Shown here: positions 19,565-31,440 of the stretch, in pieces
Position numbering within the stretch: the first letter of the stretch is position 1
How the letters are laid out: each line of letters starts with the position of its first letter
DNA from: Prosopocoilus inquinatus
Lineage: Eukaryota > Arthropoda > Insecta > Coleoptera > Lucanidae
Assembly: GCA_036172665.1 (NCBI GenBank)
Contig: CM069876.1
Coordinates: 44,175,001 to 44,239,000, forward strand
Direction: 5' to 3'
Length of the DNA stretch: 64,000 nt
The notes under the pieces: generated by a model
Database searches by the model: none
What the model saw: only the letters and a program-made list of their open reading frames with translations
Told to the model about the DNA's origin: nothing
Translations under genes and position numbers: made by a program

Positions 19565-22460
19565 TCCAGATCAAATTTAATCTATAGTTTCTGTCTATAG
19601 AGCTGGATGTGGCGGAGCTAACAGTGAAGACCGCAACTTCTCAATTAGAACGGTTTTTCAAGCATGTTTTTTTTTTTTGTAATATGAAGTCTACGTTCGA
19701 TAGTGCACGGACTTGCGTACATCTGCCAGCTCAGATCGTAACCTCAATCTATAGACCCGGTTGCGGGCGAAGCTAACTGTCAAAATCCGCAACTCATCAA
19801 CATCTTTAACCGTTCTCGAAATGTGAGCTTTCTTCCTGTACGGTTTATGTAATGTCATTCCCGTAAATAGGTTTGAAAAATCCAAGCTACAGCTTTGCAC
19901 TATAGATCCGGAGGTGGCGGAGCTAAGTATGGAGATGACATTGAAAAATTCAAGCTACAGCTTTGTACTATGTATCCGGATGTGGCGGAGCTAACTATGG
20001 AGATCGCATTGAAAAATTCAAGCTACGGCTTTGCACTATAGATCCGGGATGTGGCGGAGCTAACTATGGAGATTGCTGGCCACCAATTCTAACTGTTCTT
20101 GAAGTATGAATCTAGTTCGATATAGCACACTTTAATAAATCTCTTTGAAAACAAGGAATCAGAGCGTAGATTCCGTCTATAGATCTAGATACGGCGAAGC
20201 TAACTGCACCTTATCTGTCTCTACCGTTCTCGAAATGCGTTGTTCTTTTCTGTACGGTATAAGCAATTTCTTTCGCAATAAATAAGGTTTAAAAATTTAA
20301 GGTGTAGCTTTACTCTATAGACCCCAATACGGCGGAGCTAAATGTAGAGATGGCAACGTACCAATTCTGACTGTCCCTGAAGTATAAATTTTTTAACCCG
20401 AAACCCATCTCGATAGCACACGGACTTTCACTGCAATGCAATAAATTTGTTTGAAAGCGAAAGCTCAGAGCGTTTGCTTCAATCTGTAGATCTAGGTTCG
20501 GCGAAGCTAACTGTCTCAACGATCGCAACTTATCATCTCTGATCGTTCCCGAAAGGTACTGATGATTTTTCTGAACAGAATACTGATTTGGCTTCGCAAT
20601 AAATTGAAAATTTAAACTACTTAGCTTTACTCTGTAGATCTGGTTGTGGTTGGAGCTAACTGTGCAGATCGCGTCTCACCAATTCTGACTGTTCTTGAAG
20701 TATGAATCCATATTCGATATAGCACACTGTAATAAATCTGTTTCAAAGCAAGGAATCAGCGCGTAGATTCCGTCTATAGATCTATGTAGATACGGTGAAG
20801 CTAACTGCACCTTATTCCGTCTCTACCGTTCTCGAAATGCGTTGTTCTTTTCTGCACAGTAAAAGGAATTTATTTCGCAATAAGTAAGGTTTTAAAATTT
20901 AAGGTGTAGCTTTAGTCTATAGACCCGATGCGGCGGAGCTAACTGTAGAGATGGCAACGTACCAATTCTAACCGTTCTTCAAGCATGAATTTTTTAACCC
21001 GAAACCCATCTCGATAGCACACGAACTTTACTGCAATGCAATACATTTGTTTGAAAGCGAAAGCTCATTGCGTTAGCTTCAATCTGTAGATCTAGGTTCG
21101 GCGAAGCTAACTATCTCAACGATCACAACTTATCACCTCTGATCGTTCCCGAATGGTACTGATGATTTTTCTGAACAGAATACTGATTTGGCTTCGCAAT
21201 AAATTGAAAATTCAAAGTACTTAGCTTTATTCTGTAGATCTGGTTGTGGTTGGAGCTAACTGAGCAGATCGTGTCTCACCAATTCTAACTGTTCTCGAGG
21301 TACAATCTTTTTTATAACTTGAAGTCCACGCTCGATAGCACGCAAACTTACATTGCAATAAAACTTCTATAGCTTCAATTTGTAGACTCAGCTGCGGCGA
21401 AGCTAATTGTGGAAGACCGCAACTAACCGTTCTCGAAATGTGTTAATTTATTTTGCGCAGTTTATGGAATTTCGCTATTGCAAAGTTGAAAAGTGCAAAG
21501 TATAGTTTCACTCTATAGATTCGGATCCGGTGAAGCTAACTCTGCAGATCGTGACTTACCAATTCTGACTGTTCTTGAGGTTATATATTTTTAACTTGAA
21601 ATCCAAGTTCGACAGTATTCACACTTTTCTTACAATAAATCTATTTGAAAGCTATGGCTTAGTGTGTAATAATCTGTAGACTTGAGCGCACGGCGAAGTT
21701 AACTGTCAAATAACGCACATCTCTCTCTCTTTCTCACAGTTTTAGAAATGTGATTTTTTCTGTACATTAAATGGAATTTTCTTTGCAATAAGTAAGGTTT
21801 TAAAACTCAAAATATAGCTTTACTCTACAGATTCCGATGCGGCAGAGCTAACCGTGAAGATAGCAGCTTAATAATTCTGAACGTCCTCGAAGTACGAGTT
21901 TTTTGTCCGCGTGCGAAATCTTATACGCAGATTTTGTGTTCCAACTCTGTTTTCAGAGCTCAGGGTATAGCTTAACGTTGTTAAGAGCTGAGCAGGGTGA
22001 AGCTAACTGTTAAAGAGTGCAACCTGTTTTCTTTAATCGTTCTCAAAATGTATTTCTTTTCATGCAAAGGAATTTCCATCGCAGTAAATAAGATTGGAAA
22101 ATTCAAAATATAGCTTTACTATATAGATCTGGATGTGATGGAGCTAACAATGCGATTCTTGAAGTACGAATCTTTCGACGCTTAGAGTGTACCATAGCGC
22201 ACCGTTTTTTTTTTATTAATTACAATTCAATGAATATGTTGTGAAAGTTGAGAGTATAGCTTCACTCTGTAGATCCGGGTGCGGCGAAGCTAATTATCAA
22301 AGACAGCACCTTACTCTTTCTAAGTCTTCTCGAAATGTATTTTTTCTGTGCAGTACAGGTAAAGAATTTTCATCGTCAGAAATAAGTTCGTAAAATTCGA
22401 AGTATAGCTTTGCTCTATATACTTAGATGCGGCGGAGCTAACTGCGGAGTTCGCAGTTTA
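19565..22460. repeat. GCGAAGCTA-family array, right block (inverted)
   Basis: About 20 units of 145-150 bp, each with a CTATAGATCYRGATRCGGCG segment and then AAGCTAACTG or GAGCTAACTG. Units with gcgAAGCTA and gcgGAGCTA tend to alternate, giving a ~300-bp dimer. Blocks at about 20090 and 20690 repeat with a ~600-bp period. Reverse-complement relation to the 10.97-13.3 kb array is clear. Confidence 0.85.
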
Positions 22461-22656
22461 CTAATTCTAAATGTTCTCTGTACAAAAACTACCCGAGCAA
22501 CGCGCAGCAAACTGCCAAAGAAAAGACCCCAACGTACTATTAGTGTTCGTTTTCGAAATGTATTGCTTTTCTTTTTTGTACGCTGTTTTAACCGCAGTAG
22601 AAGTAGAAGCTTGTCATAAACGAACATAAAGTAGGCACAAAATATTATCTGACATA

Positions 22657-22829
22657 CAGGATGTCCATTTAGATTGCGGCCCCTGACGATTTTAGGCTAG
22701 GCAACACATCAGTCACATCAAATCAAAGCGTTTACATGTTGTACAGTACATACTTACTAAAAGCACGGAAGTAGAATGTGTTGCCTACCTCTTAATTTTC
22801 TAAGGGGCACCGCAATTTAATTTGGACAG
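22657..22829. mobile_element. 173-bp foldback MITE
   Basis: The left end (GTCCATTTAGATTGCGGCCC) pairs with the right end (CACCGCAATTTAATTTGGAC) in inverted orientation. A second inner pair is CTAGGCAACACATC and GAATGTGTTGCCTA. No coding capacity, and target duplication is unclear. Confidence 0.6.
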
Positions 22830-23600
22830 AAGAAAAACTTACTTTTGAATATCTTAATGGTTCAATGTGTTGGTTGCTTAGTAAAGATAACAAATTTACA
22901 TTTTATTTTATTTTTATTTTTTGATATAACTTAAAAGACGTGCATACCTTTGACGAGAATTATTTCCTCCGGTAAATTAGTTCATGGCTTAATTGCATTT
23001 GCGTTTCGCATTTTATTTATAAACCCGCGATTTTGACGTCTGGCGCGCAAACACCACGGCGTGCCTAGCACTGTACCGCCAGCGGTTCCCAAACAAAACA
23101 AAATTCCGTGTTACCTTCATTAACATAGCAATCGTAACTCAATTTGATTTGTTCCGGCGTGAGTGACGGGAGGGGGGGGGGCATCAAGAGAGACGTAGAG
23201 TACACGTTCCCAAATTTTTTTTTTTTTCTTATTCCCGTTTTCACCGCTCGAAACGTCGCGACGCTCTCCTCGGTTTATTCTAAAGCCGGCGCTATTTATC
23301 AGGCTTTGTTGCAAATCCGACGCGTCATAAGTAGAAAGGCGCGGGACGGGGTGGATGTGAGGGGGGGGGGGGATTGCACACTGTAGGGTAAAGCGTCTGG
23401 ACGGACGAGCGAGGACGGATGGGATGAAAACGTGCTGATTTTCGGACAGACTCGGGATTAAACCCGAATACATATATTAAATACGATGCAAGAGGATCTA
23501 CCGGGATTATTTTTGTTTAATTTCGTTAACGAGATTATAAAGCCCGCTTTTCATTTCGGCTTATTTTTTTTTATATGTGTTCGCACAGGCTGTATACGTA
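22830..23600. other. Single-copy stretch with a hAT-like end and G-runs
   Basis: CAGCGGTTCCCAAAC at 23080 looks like the left terminus of a hAT element, but no matching right end lies nearby. Poly-G tracts occur near 23172 and 23362. The minus-strand proline-rich frame over the G-runs is a composition artefact. Confidence 0.4.
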
Positions 23601-23960
23601 CGTACATAATTTTTTGAATAATTCTAAAGTGCTCGCTTCCCTTGCGCCCCTCGTTAACAGCTCTGCTTGAAAGAAACAAAAAAAATTATTAACAAATCCC
23701 ACCGCCGCTGCCACCATTGTAAGAGGTGGCTTCCTTCGACAGAAAAAAAATAAATATCGAATCACATAATTCTTTGAATAATTCTAAAGTGCTCGCTTCG
23801 CTTGCGCCTCCCATTAATAGCTCTGTTTGAAGGAAGAAAAAAATATTGATTATCAAATCCCACCGCTGCTGCCACCATTGTAAGAGGTGGCTTCGTTCGA
23901 AAGAAAAAATAATTATTATCAAATCGCACCGCTGCCACCACTGTAAGAGGTGATCGCTGC
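23600..23960. repeat. ~161-bp tandem duplication
   Basis: TTTGAATAATTCTAAAGTGC, then TCGCTTC, occurs at 23614 and 23775. The inner block CACCGCYGCTGCCACCATTG, then TAAGAGGTGG, occurs near 23700 and 23861, and again in shorter form near 23925. Confidence 0.8.
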
Positions 23961-23964
23961 CATC

Positions 23965-24259
23965 GAATAACTCTTTTAAGATTGTGATCAAATGCTGGAA
24001 TAGTGAAAATCGTAAAAACTGCAACACTCCGCAGTAAAAGCAAACCAACAAACCAGTCGAAGCCCGAGTAAGTCCAAGCGATACGCAATAAACGCCACAG
24101 ACCTGAAAAGTTGTTTATGTAACCGAAATCATTCCAAATATACACGCGTTCATTTTGCAGTATGATGGCGCGGTGCGCGGCGACACAATAGTTGACATGA
24201 ATTAATAATGTATTATGCCAACCAAACATTAAAGAATTATAATAACGAACAAATAACAC
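23965..24259 (-). CDS. Hypothetical ORF, tryptophan/aromatic-rich, uncertain
   Basis: An open minus frame of about 98 codons beginning MLFVRYYNSLMFGWHNTLLI, with segments YIWNDFGYINNFSGLWRLL and WFVGLLLLRSVAVF that look protein-like and partly membrane-spanning. It then runs on into the 161-bp repeat, which cannot be part of a conserved protein. TTTTCAG before GTCTGTGG could be a splice acceptor. The family is not recognised and the frame may be chance. Confidence 0.15.
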
Positions 24260-24445
24260 AGCGACATCTTACGATCACTTTTTGACCTGACATTGCAGTA
24301 GGATAGACAAATTGAAGCGGGATTTGCACCTAGTAAGTCTCTGCTGATGAAGCCCCAAGCAGGGCTGAAACAGCTGTACAGAGGTTGCTCGAGGTTTTCA
24401 CTGCAATCAGAAACGATTTGCACAAAATTTCTTTTTCAATTATAA
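24250..24445 (+). mobile_element. Hammerhead-bearing short retroelement, copy B
   Basis: Order: AGCGACATCTTACGATCACT, then TTGACCTGACATTGCAGTAG, GAAGCGGGATTTGC, the ribozyme core, TTGCTCGAGG, CACTGCAATCA and GATTTGCACAAAATTTC with a T-rich tail. All blocks recur in the other copies. No protein is encoded; it probably moves with the machinery of a Penelope-like or other retroelement. Confidence 0.7.
24337..24384 (+). ncRNA. Type I hammerhead ribozyme, intact by pairing
   Basis: Stem I 5' strand TCTCTG (24338-24343) pairs with CAGAGG (24379-24384), the last pair G-U. The core is CTGATGA (24344-24350). Stem II AGCCCCAAGCAGGGCT (24351-24366) gives five pairs and a 6-nt loop. GAAA (24367-24370) follows, then stem III of two pairs, AC/GT, around loop AGCT. 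The triplet GTA (24376-24378) gives predicted self-cleavage after 24378. Every invariant core position is present. The tiny stem III matches hammerheads of PLEs and retrozymes, which often act as dimers. Confidence 0.75.
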
Positions 24446-25800
24446 TAATGTTTTCATAATTATTGATTTGAAAGAAGCTATCAGTTCTATTACGCACGTA
24501 GTTTACAACAGGCGCTTCCTTCTAACGCGACGAGCGCGTGTATGAAGAGCGGTGACGTTGAAACCTGCGCCGCTGCTTTATTTAATCTTTATACTGATTT
24601 ATACTGCCCCTGGTTTAGTCAAGCAAATATGGGATGAAAGTATGGAACTCAATGACATTCTCCTAAGCGCCAGGTTATGTAGGCGCGGTATCCTGATCGT
24701 GTACTTTGCGTTTGTTTCCGCGTATCCATCACATTAATAGCCCGGCGCTCATGAACTGGCGGCGAACGTGCGCATTGAATTTAGGAGACGAAGTGACCGT
24801 GAATATCCATACAAATGTCCTAAGATTGGTTATGGGCAAGGAAAGATTTGATTTGATTGATTGTTTAAGAAAAGAAAAAGGATGCTTTTTATTTTATTAT
24901 TCTAGGCGAGGCTGATACACTCAAGAATACTAAATTTTCGTACCGCCCACTGAACAAGTGGCCTGAATTCGTTTCCCTGGTTATAAGTTTCTCTTGCAAT
25001 TCAGATTGACGCCATTTTCTGGAGTCCCGAAATTAACAACAGGCTTCTCATCGCCTGGCTGAGAAGATATTCTGACGGGAATATTTACCCGGCGGCGGGG
25101 GCGGAAGCGTCACCTGCGGGACTCCCCAGGACGGTCTGAACTTTGAATATTTGGCTTCCGCGCGAGCGAAGCTTTTAATCGAAATCTATCCACCGGTTGA
25201 TGTCGCGGCACTGTCCGCTCCGTATGTGTATTCGTTCGTTCGCCCACACGTGATTAGATTACTCTAGACGCGTGTTCATAATATCGTCACGACAAAAAAA
25301 AAAATAAGTAAAAAAGCGTTTCTTTCGGGGCATTCTTCTATTTATTTTATTTACATTAACTGTTGATCTTTTTTGCGTTAATCAAATTACTCTTGTACTC
25401 CAATTAAACTAACGTGCAACTTATCCGATTATTACTGATTCTTACTGAACTACTATTTTATTTAAACTGGTCTTGCATTCGAGCTACCCCCTCCCCTCGC
25501 ATCCCTTAATAATTCCGCTTTCGAGCGACTGCTCGGAGCAGCTCCAGATCATGTTGCACATGCGCAGAAATTCGGATGACTTTTGCTCATTCGGGGATCA
25601 AAAATTCGCACGTTCGAATCAACCGGATTGCACGGAAATGGAGCAAGATTTTTATACCGTTGTAAGAATTCGAAAACTTCAATAGGTATAATGTAAAAGT
25701 ACTCAATTTTTTATTTTGGTTTCAAGCAGACGATAAATTATTGCGAAGAACTCAATTGCGTCTTCCCCACGTGTAACTGATGCGCTTGTCTTAAATTACG
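24446..25800. other. Largely single-copy DNA, possible regulatory content
   Basis: Mixed composition with GC-richer islands (about 24500-24780 and 24990-25270). TGGCCTGAATTCGTTTCCCTG at about 24959 is a lone end of the CAGGGAAAAGAATTC transposon family. Short open frames here lack splice or domain support. Confidence 0.4.
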
Positions 25801-27960
25801 TGCATTCGGCTCGAGCAAAACAAAGCCATCTACCGCGCAAAGATTTAGTTGGGAAACCGTCTCGGTGGAAAGGCGGGGTAAGGTGTTGAGACAGGTAATA
25901 AAAAACGTTAACATTTAGATTAAGAGTTAATTAATTCATGGATTTCGATTCAGCTTCAGAAAAAAGCACGCGTCTTTCTAATACCGGGCGATTCTAAGTT
26001 AAAATCCAAATTCAATATTCTTTTATTTAAATTTGTGTTTCATTTTCTAATGAATCGTGAAATGCTGACGCAGCAATTCTCAGACTCCTGATGTGTGAAA
26101 GCGCGTAAATGTTATCATTTAGATTAAGGGTTAGTTAAGTCACGGATTTCGATTCAGCTTCAGAAAAAACAAGCGTCTTTCTAATACCGGGCGATTCTAA
26201 GTTGAAATCCAAATTCAATATTCTTTTGTTTAAATTTAGTAATTTATGTTTCATTTTATAATGAATTGTGTCGTGTCGACGCGGTGATTCTCAGACTCCT
26301 GATGTGTGAAAGCGCGCAAGGCTTGAGCAAAAACAACGCCATCTACCGCGCAAAGATTTAGTTGGGAAAGCGTCTCGGTGGAAAGGCGGAGTAAGGTGGT
26401 GAGGCAGGTAATAAAAAACGTTATCACGTTTCTCATACCGGACGATTCTAAGTTAAAATTCAAATTCAGTATTCTTTTATTTAAATTTATGTTTCATTTT
26501 CTAATGAATCGTGAAATGCTGACGCGGCGATTCTCAGACTCCTGATGTGTGAAAGCGCGTAAGGCTCGAGCAAAACAACGCCAGCTACCGCGCAAAGATT
26601 TAGTTGGAAAAGCGTCCCGATGGAAAGGCGGGGGTAAGGTGGTGAGACAGGTAATAAAAAATGTTATCATTTAGATTAAGGGTTAGTTAAGTCACGGATT
26701 TCGATTCAGCTTCAGAAAAAACAAGCGTCTTTCTAATACCGGGCGATTCTAAGTTAAAATCCAAATTCAGTATTCTTTTATTTAAATTTATGTTTCATTT
26801 TCTAATAAATTGTGAAATGCTGACGCGACGATTCTCAGACTCCTGATGTGTGAAAGCGCGTAAGGCTCGAGCAAAAGCGATGCCATCTACCGCGCAAAGA
26901 TTTAGTTGGAAAAGCGTCTAGGTGGAAGGCGGGGTAAGGTGGTGAGACAGGTAATAAAAAATGTTATCATTTAGATTAAGAGTTAGTTAATTCACACGGA
27001 TTTCGATTCAGCTTCAGAAAAAGCACGCGTCTTTCTCATACCGGGCGATTCTAAGTTGAAATCCAAATTCAATATTCTTTTATTTAAATTTACTAATTTA
27101 TGTTTCACTTTCTAACGAATTGTGAAATGCAGACGCGGCGATTCTCAGACTCCTGATGTTTGAAGGTGCGTAAGGGTCGAGCAAAACAATGTCATCTACC
27201 GGGCAAAGATTTAGTTGAAAAAGCGTCCCGGTGGAAAGGCGGAGTAAGGTGGTGAGACAGGTAATAAAAAATGTTATCATTTTGATTAAGGGTTAGTTAA
27301 GTCACGGATTTCGATTCAGTTTCAGAAAAAGCACGCGTCTTTCTAATACCGGGCGATTCTAAGTTAAAATCCAAATTCAGTATTCTTTTATTTAAATTTA
27401 TGTTTCATTTCAATATTTTTTTATTTAAATTTACTAATTTATCTTTCACTTTCTAATAAATTGTGAAATGCTGACGTGGCGATTCTCAGACTCGTGTTTG
27501 AAAGCGCATAAAGCTCGAGTAAGAACAACGCCAGCTACCGCGCAAAGATTTAGTTGGAAAAGCGTCTAGGTGGAAAGGCGGGGTAAGGTGGTGAGACAGG
27601 TAATAAAAAATGTTATAATTTAGATTAAGAGTTAGTTAATTCACACGGATTTCGATTCAGCTTCAGAAAAAGCACGCGTCTTTCTCATACCGGGCGATTC
27701 TAAGTTGAAATCCAAATTCAATATTCTTTTATTTAAATTTATGTTTCATTTTCTAATGAATCGTGAAATGCTGACGCGGCGATTCTCAGACTTCTGATGT
27801 GTGAAAGCGCGTAAGGCTTGAGAAAAACAACGCCATCTACCTGGCAAAGATTTAGTTGGAAAAGCGTCTCGGTGGAAAGGCGGGGTAAGGTGGTGAGGCA
27901 GGTAATAAAAACCGTTAACATTTAGATTAAGAGTTAGTTGATTTAATTCAAATTCGATCT
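25800..27960. repeat. ~300-bp tandem array, about 7 units
   Basis: The anchor CGCAAAGATTTAGTTGG recurs near 25836, 26348, 26590, 26892, 27191, 27540 and 27842. Most spacings are about 300 bp. The 513-bp step contains an extra partial unit that lost its AAAGATTTAG part; the 349-bp step carries an internal duplication of the TTATTTAAATTTA segment. Units also share CGATTCTCAGACTCCTGATG and ATACCGGGCGATTCTAAGTT. Confidence 0.9.
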
Positions 27961-29384
27961 TCTTTTATTTAAATTTAGTAATTTTCCCTAAGATTGATAA
28001 TCGAGAACGGAAACAAAAGCATTCCTCGCGCAGGGTGTTATTTTTTGTGTATTTAAACCGACCGAACTGACTTCTCATTTGTTTTTATATATAACGTTAT
28101 TGTGCCCCTTAAATAACGGATACGAGAAGATTAATTTAGATTCCGGTTGGTAAGTCGGTTCAATATCGCGTAAGAACTAATCAATGTTAAAGATCCAAAA
28201 TCGTCTCTTTCTCTCTCTCCCTTATATTATTATATTTTGTAAAGTTTCATTTTTCTATGTCTCTGTTGTTAGAATTTTAAAGATTCATTTTGTCAGTTGT
28301 CTTTTTTTATTATTTTTGTATTATTATCATTTCTTTTAATATGGAGCGTATTCTGTAACTTTTTAACGGGCCTTTAAATTTAGAGGTCCTTTAAAATTTA
28401 AAATACAGTTCCATGATTTGGTCGTTACCACAGCAACAAAATTCAACACCCCTTTAAATTTAGCGGTTTTGATACAGAGTAGACCCCTATACGTGTTAAA
28501 ATCACAACATCTCTTTTATTTTATTAATTTTAAAGTTCGTGCATTGAATTACCTTCAGCAGGTTATGCCGGAGAGGAAATCTTCGTAACGAGAGAGACAG
28601 CGAGTGTGGAAAATTTTACAATATTCAGGCACTGTTTCGACTTTTCGAGGAAAACATCGGCGCGAGAGCATTTTTGGCTTTATCAACTCAAACTAGCCAC
28701 CGACCAAAAATATTGCTTTCCAACGCAACGGTGGCTTAAAAGACCAACCAGCGATTTCTTTTACAAATATTCGATAACAGAGTGTACACGTTAAATCAAA
28801 CAAAAACGACAGAGAATAAAATTCTTAATTAAAATTGTCCCTTGTCATTTTATCGTAAATGAATAAATAAAGAAGCCGTTTTGGTTCCTTACCAAATTCG
28901 TGAAGACGCAAGAAACAATTAAAAATAGAAAAACAAATGACGACTACCGCAGTTCAAAATTGAAACGTATTTGTGTAAAGCTACCAAAATAAGACTTCGG
29001 ACTTCGAAAAAGACTGGTTTACATCTCCAAAAAAATTGTAAAATTTCGTGCCCTTGGTATTCTTGATATTTTCGGTATGGGCACTCGTTTTTTCTGTCAG
29101 CAATCAACTCTATTACATCAAAGGAACAAACAAAAATGAATTTAACTTTTACGCATTCGCACTACACATGAATTCAACAAAAAAAAACATGACAATTTTC
29201 TTGATCGATTTTTTTTTTGTTGCTTCTGTTCGAATTAATTATGCCATTTTCTTTCTACTGAATTTTCATCGATTTTTCATTGCGGGCTTTATGTCTTGTA
29301 TTTATTTTTTCTTTCATCGATTATTACTTCTTTTATTATTATTTTGCAAGGTGTTACGCTTCTTTGGTATTATGACACTCAACT
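27961..29384. other. Single-copy DNA, no gene recognised
   Basis: AT-rich. An open plus frame at 28606-28794 has no clear start context or known domain. Near 28920-28950 a single AACAAATGACGACTACCGC core of the purine-rich family appears. Confidence 0.4.
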
Positions 29385-29640
29385 TAAATGATAACAGATA
29401 AAATAGCGACATCTTACTATCGCTTTTTGACCTGACATTGCAGTAGGATAGACAAATTGAAGCGGGATTTGCGCCTAATAAAAATTTTTTTTTTCTAAAC
29501 ATTTTCATTATGCTTTGACAGCAAGCATGGCCGCCTTGCATGGGGGACTTACTAGGAGCAAATCCCGCTTCAATTTGTCTATCCTATTGCAATGTCAGAT
29601 CAAGAACGATTTGCACAAAATTTTTCTTAAATTATAACAT
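29385..29640. mobile_element. Short retroelement copy C, inverted-repeat form without ribozyme
   Basis: The plus-oriented left part has TTGACCTGACATTGCAGTAG, then GATAGACAAATTGAAGCGGG. The right part carries the reverse complement of the same block (CCCGCTTCAATTTGTCTATC, then CTATTGCAATGTCAG) and ends in GATTTGCACAAAATTTTTC. Between them lie GCTTTGACAGCAAGC and CCGCCTTGCATGGGGG. The two arms form a ~55-bp inverted repeat. The hammerhead segment is missing. Confidence 0.65.
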
Positions 29641-31440
29641 TTGACAGTTTCGTAGCCCTTACGCTCAATGCTCTTAAGGGTATGGTTCTCATGCAGGAGT
29701 ATCATTTAAATTGAGCATCGTAGTACACATTGCTGTTTTCTTTAAAATTATTTTCACATTCCACCGGAAAATAGTTGATTTTCTTTTGCTTTTCGTTCAC
29801 CGTATGCTTTATGCTTCGATTTTGTTTGTTTGTCCTCTTTTGTCTTTTTTTACATTTTGCCGGTAAATTGTCGATCATCTCTTGCGTTTTTTTTTTCGTT
29901 ATTTTTAGTTTCAGTTTTTCTCCTGACATTTTTAAAATAATTTTCAAGCAGTTCACTGGTCTTCGGGGTTAAAAGACCTGGTTGGGTTTTGCTTAAAAAC
30001 GGGGCGGTTTTTGATTGTTGTTCAAGGTAAAAGTGTTTTGGGCGAGTATTCAAGCTGACCACCGCTAAATTGACTGGAAAATAATCCGTGTCCGTTACAC
30101 TGTATCGAGAGACAACGCCGGAGAGTGATTCAATGATCTGACGTGTGCTCTTGACTTATGCTGTGATGACGTCAAAATATGGTATTCCGATGCCTACTGA
30201 TAAACTTTTTTTGACGGAAGAAAAATCGATTTCTGTGGCTTGAGCGTCGCATTCCCGTTGGAATTATCTCGAGGATTCAACAAATCATTTTCGCACCGCG
30301 CAAAGTCAAGTAATTAGCGATTATATCCCTTTTTCGGTTGTTCATCCCGCCTGACAGGGCGTAATTGGACAATTCGAGTGCTTCCGGCCGAGGCGGAAGG
30401 CTCATTCCCATTCCCATTCCCATCCCCATTCCCGTTCCCATTCTCATTCCGAATTTCAATTAAATTTGTAGACGATGGTGCCTAAGTTGTGTTATTAGTT
30501 CGACTGCTGCAGTTGCCATGGAGAACCACTTGTTTTTTGGCCAAGGGCGGCGCGGCGGGCCGGCCGGCCGACGAGCAGGAAGTCGAGATGAGTTATTGAA
30601 AGGGCGAAAGGGAAACCGGAAACTCAATCGCGCGTTCGATTTCGTATGGAAGGGGGACCGAATTACTCGAACCTCTTCAAAGTGAATGCAAAATAATTTA
30701 TTGTAGTGTGCGAGACAACCAGTTTGAAGATTATGTCATGTCGTTTTTACGTGTATGCGCCGCCGCCTGCCCTGCATTTCGAGGACCTCTTCGAATACGA
30801 CTGCATGAATTATTCTCGGCTCTGTTTGTAGTGTAAATAGAACGCATTACAAATTCCAATCCTCATCATCGTAGACCTGTAGAGGAGGAAGAGACGCCTT
30901 GACGTCGTCCGGCCGTAAAATCGAGATGCGCACGCAAGGGCGCCAGCGGTACTAAAAATGGCGTAAAAGCAAAGATGACGTGCGCCTTCGAATATTAAAG
31001 ACGGGGGAATCGAATAAAACGCGCGAGTCGCCCTGCGGTATACATAAAGTGGATTAAAAAATATAAAGATGAGGCCTGGGAATAAATATAAAGCGTCCCG
31101 GAATTGAAAACTTAATGCCATTATGACGTCGTCGTGCGAAGGATAAACAAGAATGAATTAGAAGTCTAATTCTCGCCCGACGCAGCCATTTTCTATTGCA
31201 TTTGAAGTTACGGAATTAAAACAATTGCATTTCATTAAGCTGTCAAAATCATAAAAAGAAGCAGCCTGTGTCTGACGTCACAGTTGATTTGGTATGTTTT
31301 GGTACACGACCTTTGAAAACTAGTACACAGAGTATTGACATAAACGTCAAAAATTCAAATCAAACCTTTCAATTATGCCAATTTGAACTGAATTGAATTG
31401 AATTTGAATCAGAATTTCTAAAAAGAAAAAAAAGACATTG
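29641..31440. other. Single-copy DNA with GC-richer, possibly conserved islands
   Basis: No exon recognised. From about 30060 to 31250 the DNA is unique, richer in GC and free of repeats, as often seen for long-range regulatory DNA. A CATTCC microsatellite lies inside it. Confidence 0.4.
30401..30450. repeat. (CATTCC)n microsatellite
   Basis: About eight imperfect hexamers. CATTCC is also the MCAT core bound by TEAD/Scalloped, so the tract is a cluster of such sites by sequence. Confidence 0.8.

Noticed and set aside
24552..24737. 61-codon plus ORF with a hydrophobic start
   Set aside because: The segment looks like a signal anchor, but no initiator, splice sites or recognised family; not strong enough to list as a gene.
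28606..28794. 62-codon plus ORF as a possible gene
   Set aside because: Protein-like by eye but lacks promoter, splice or domain support.
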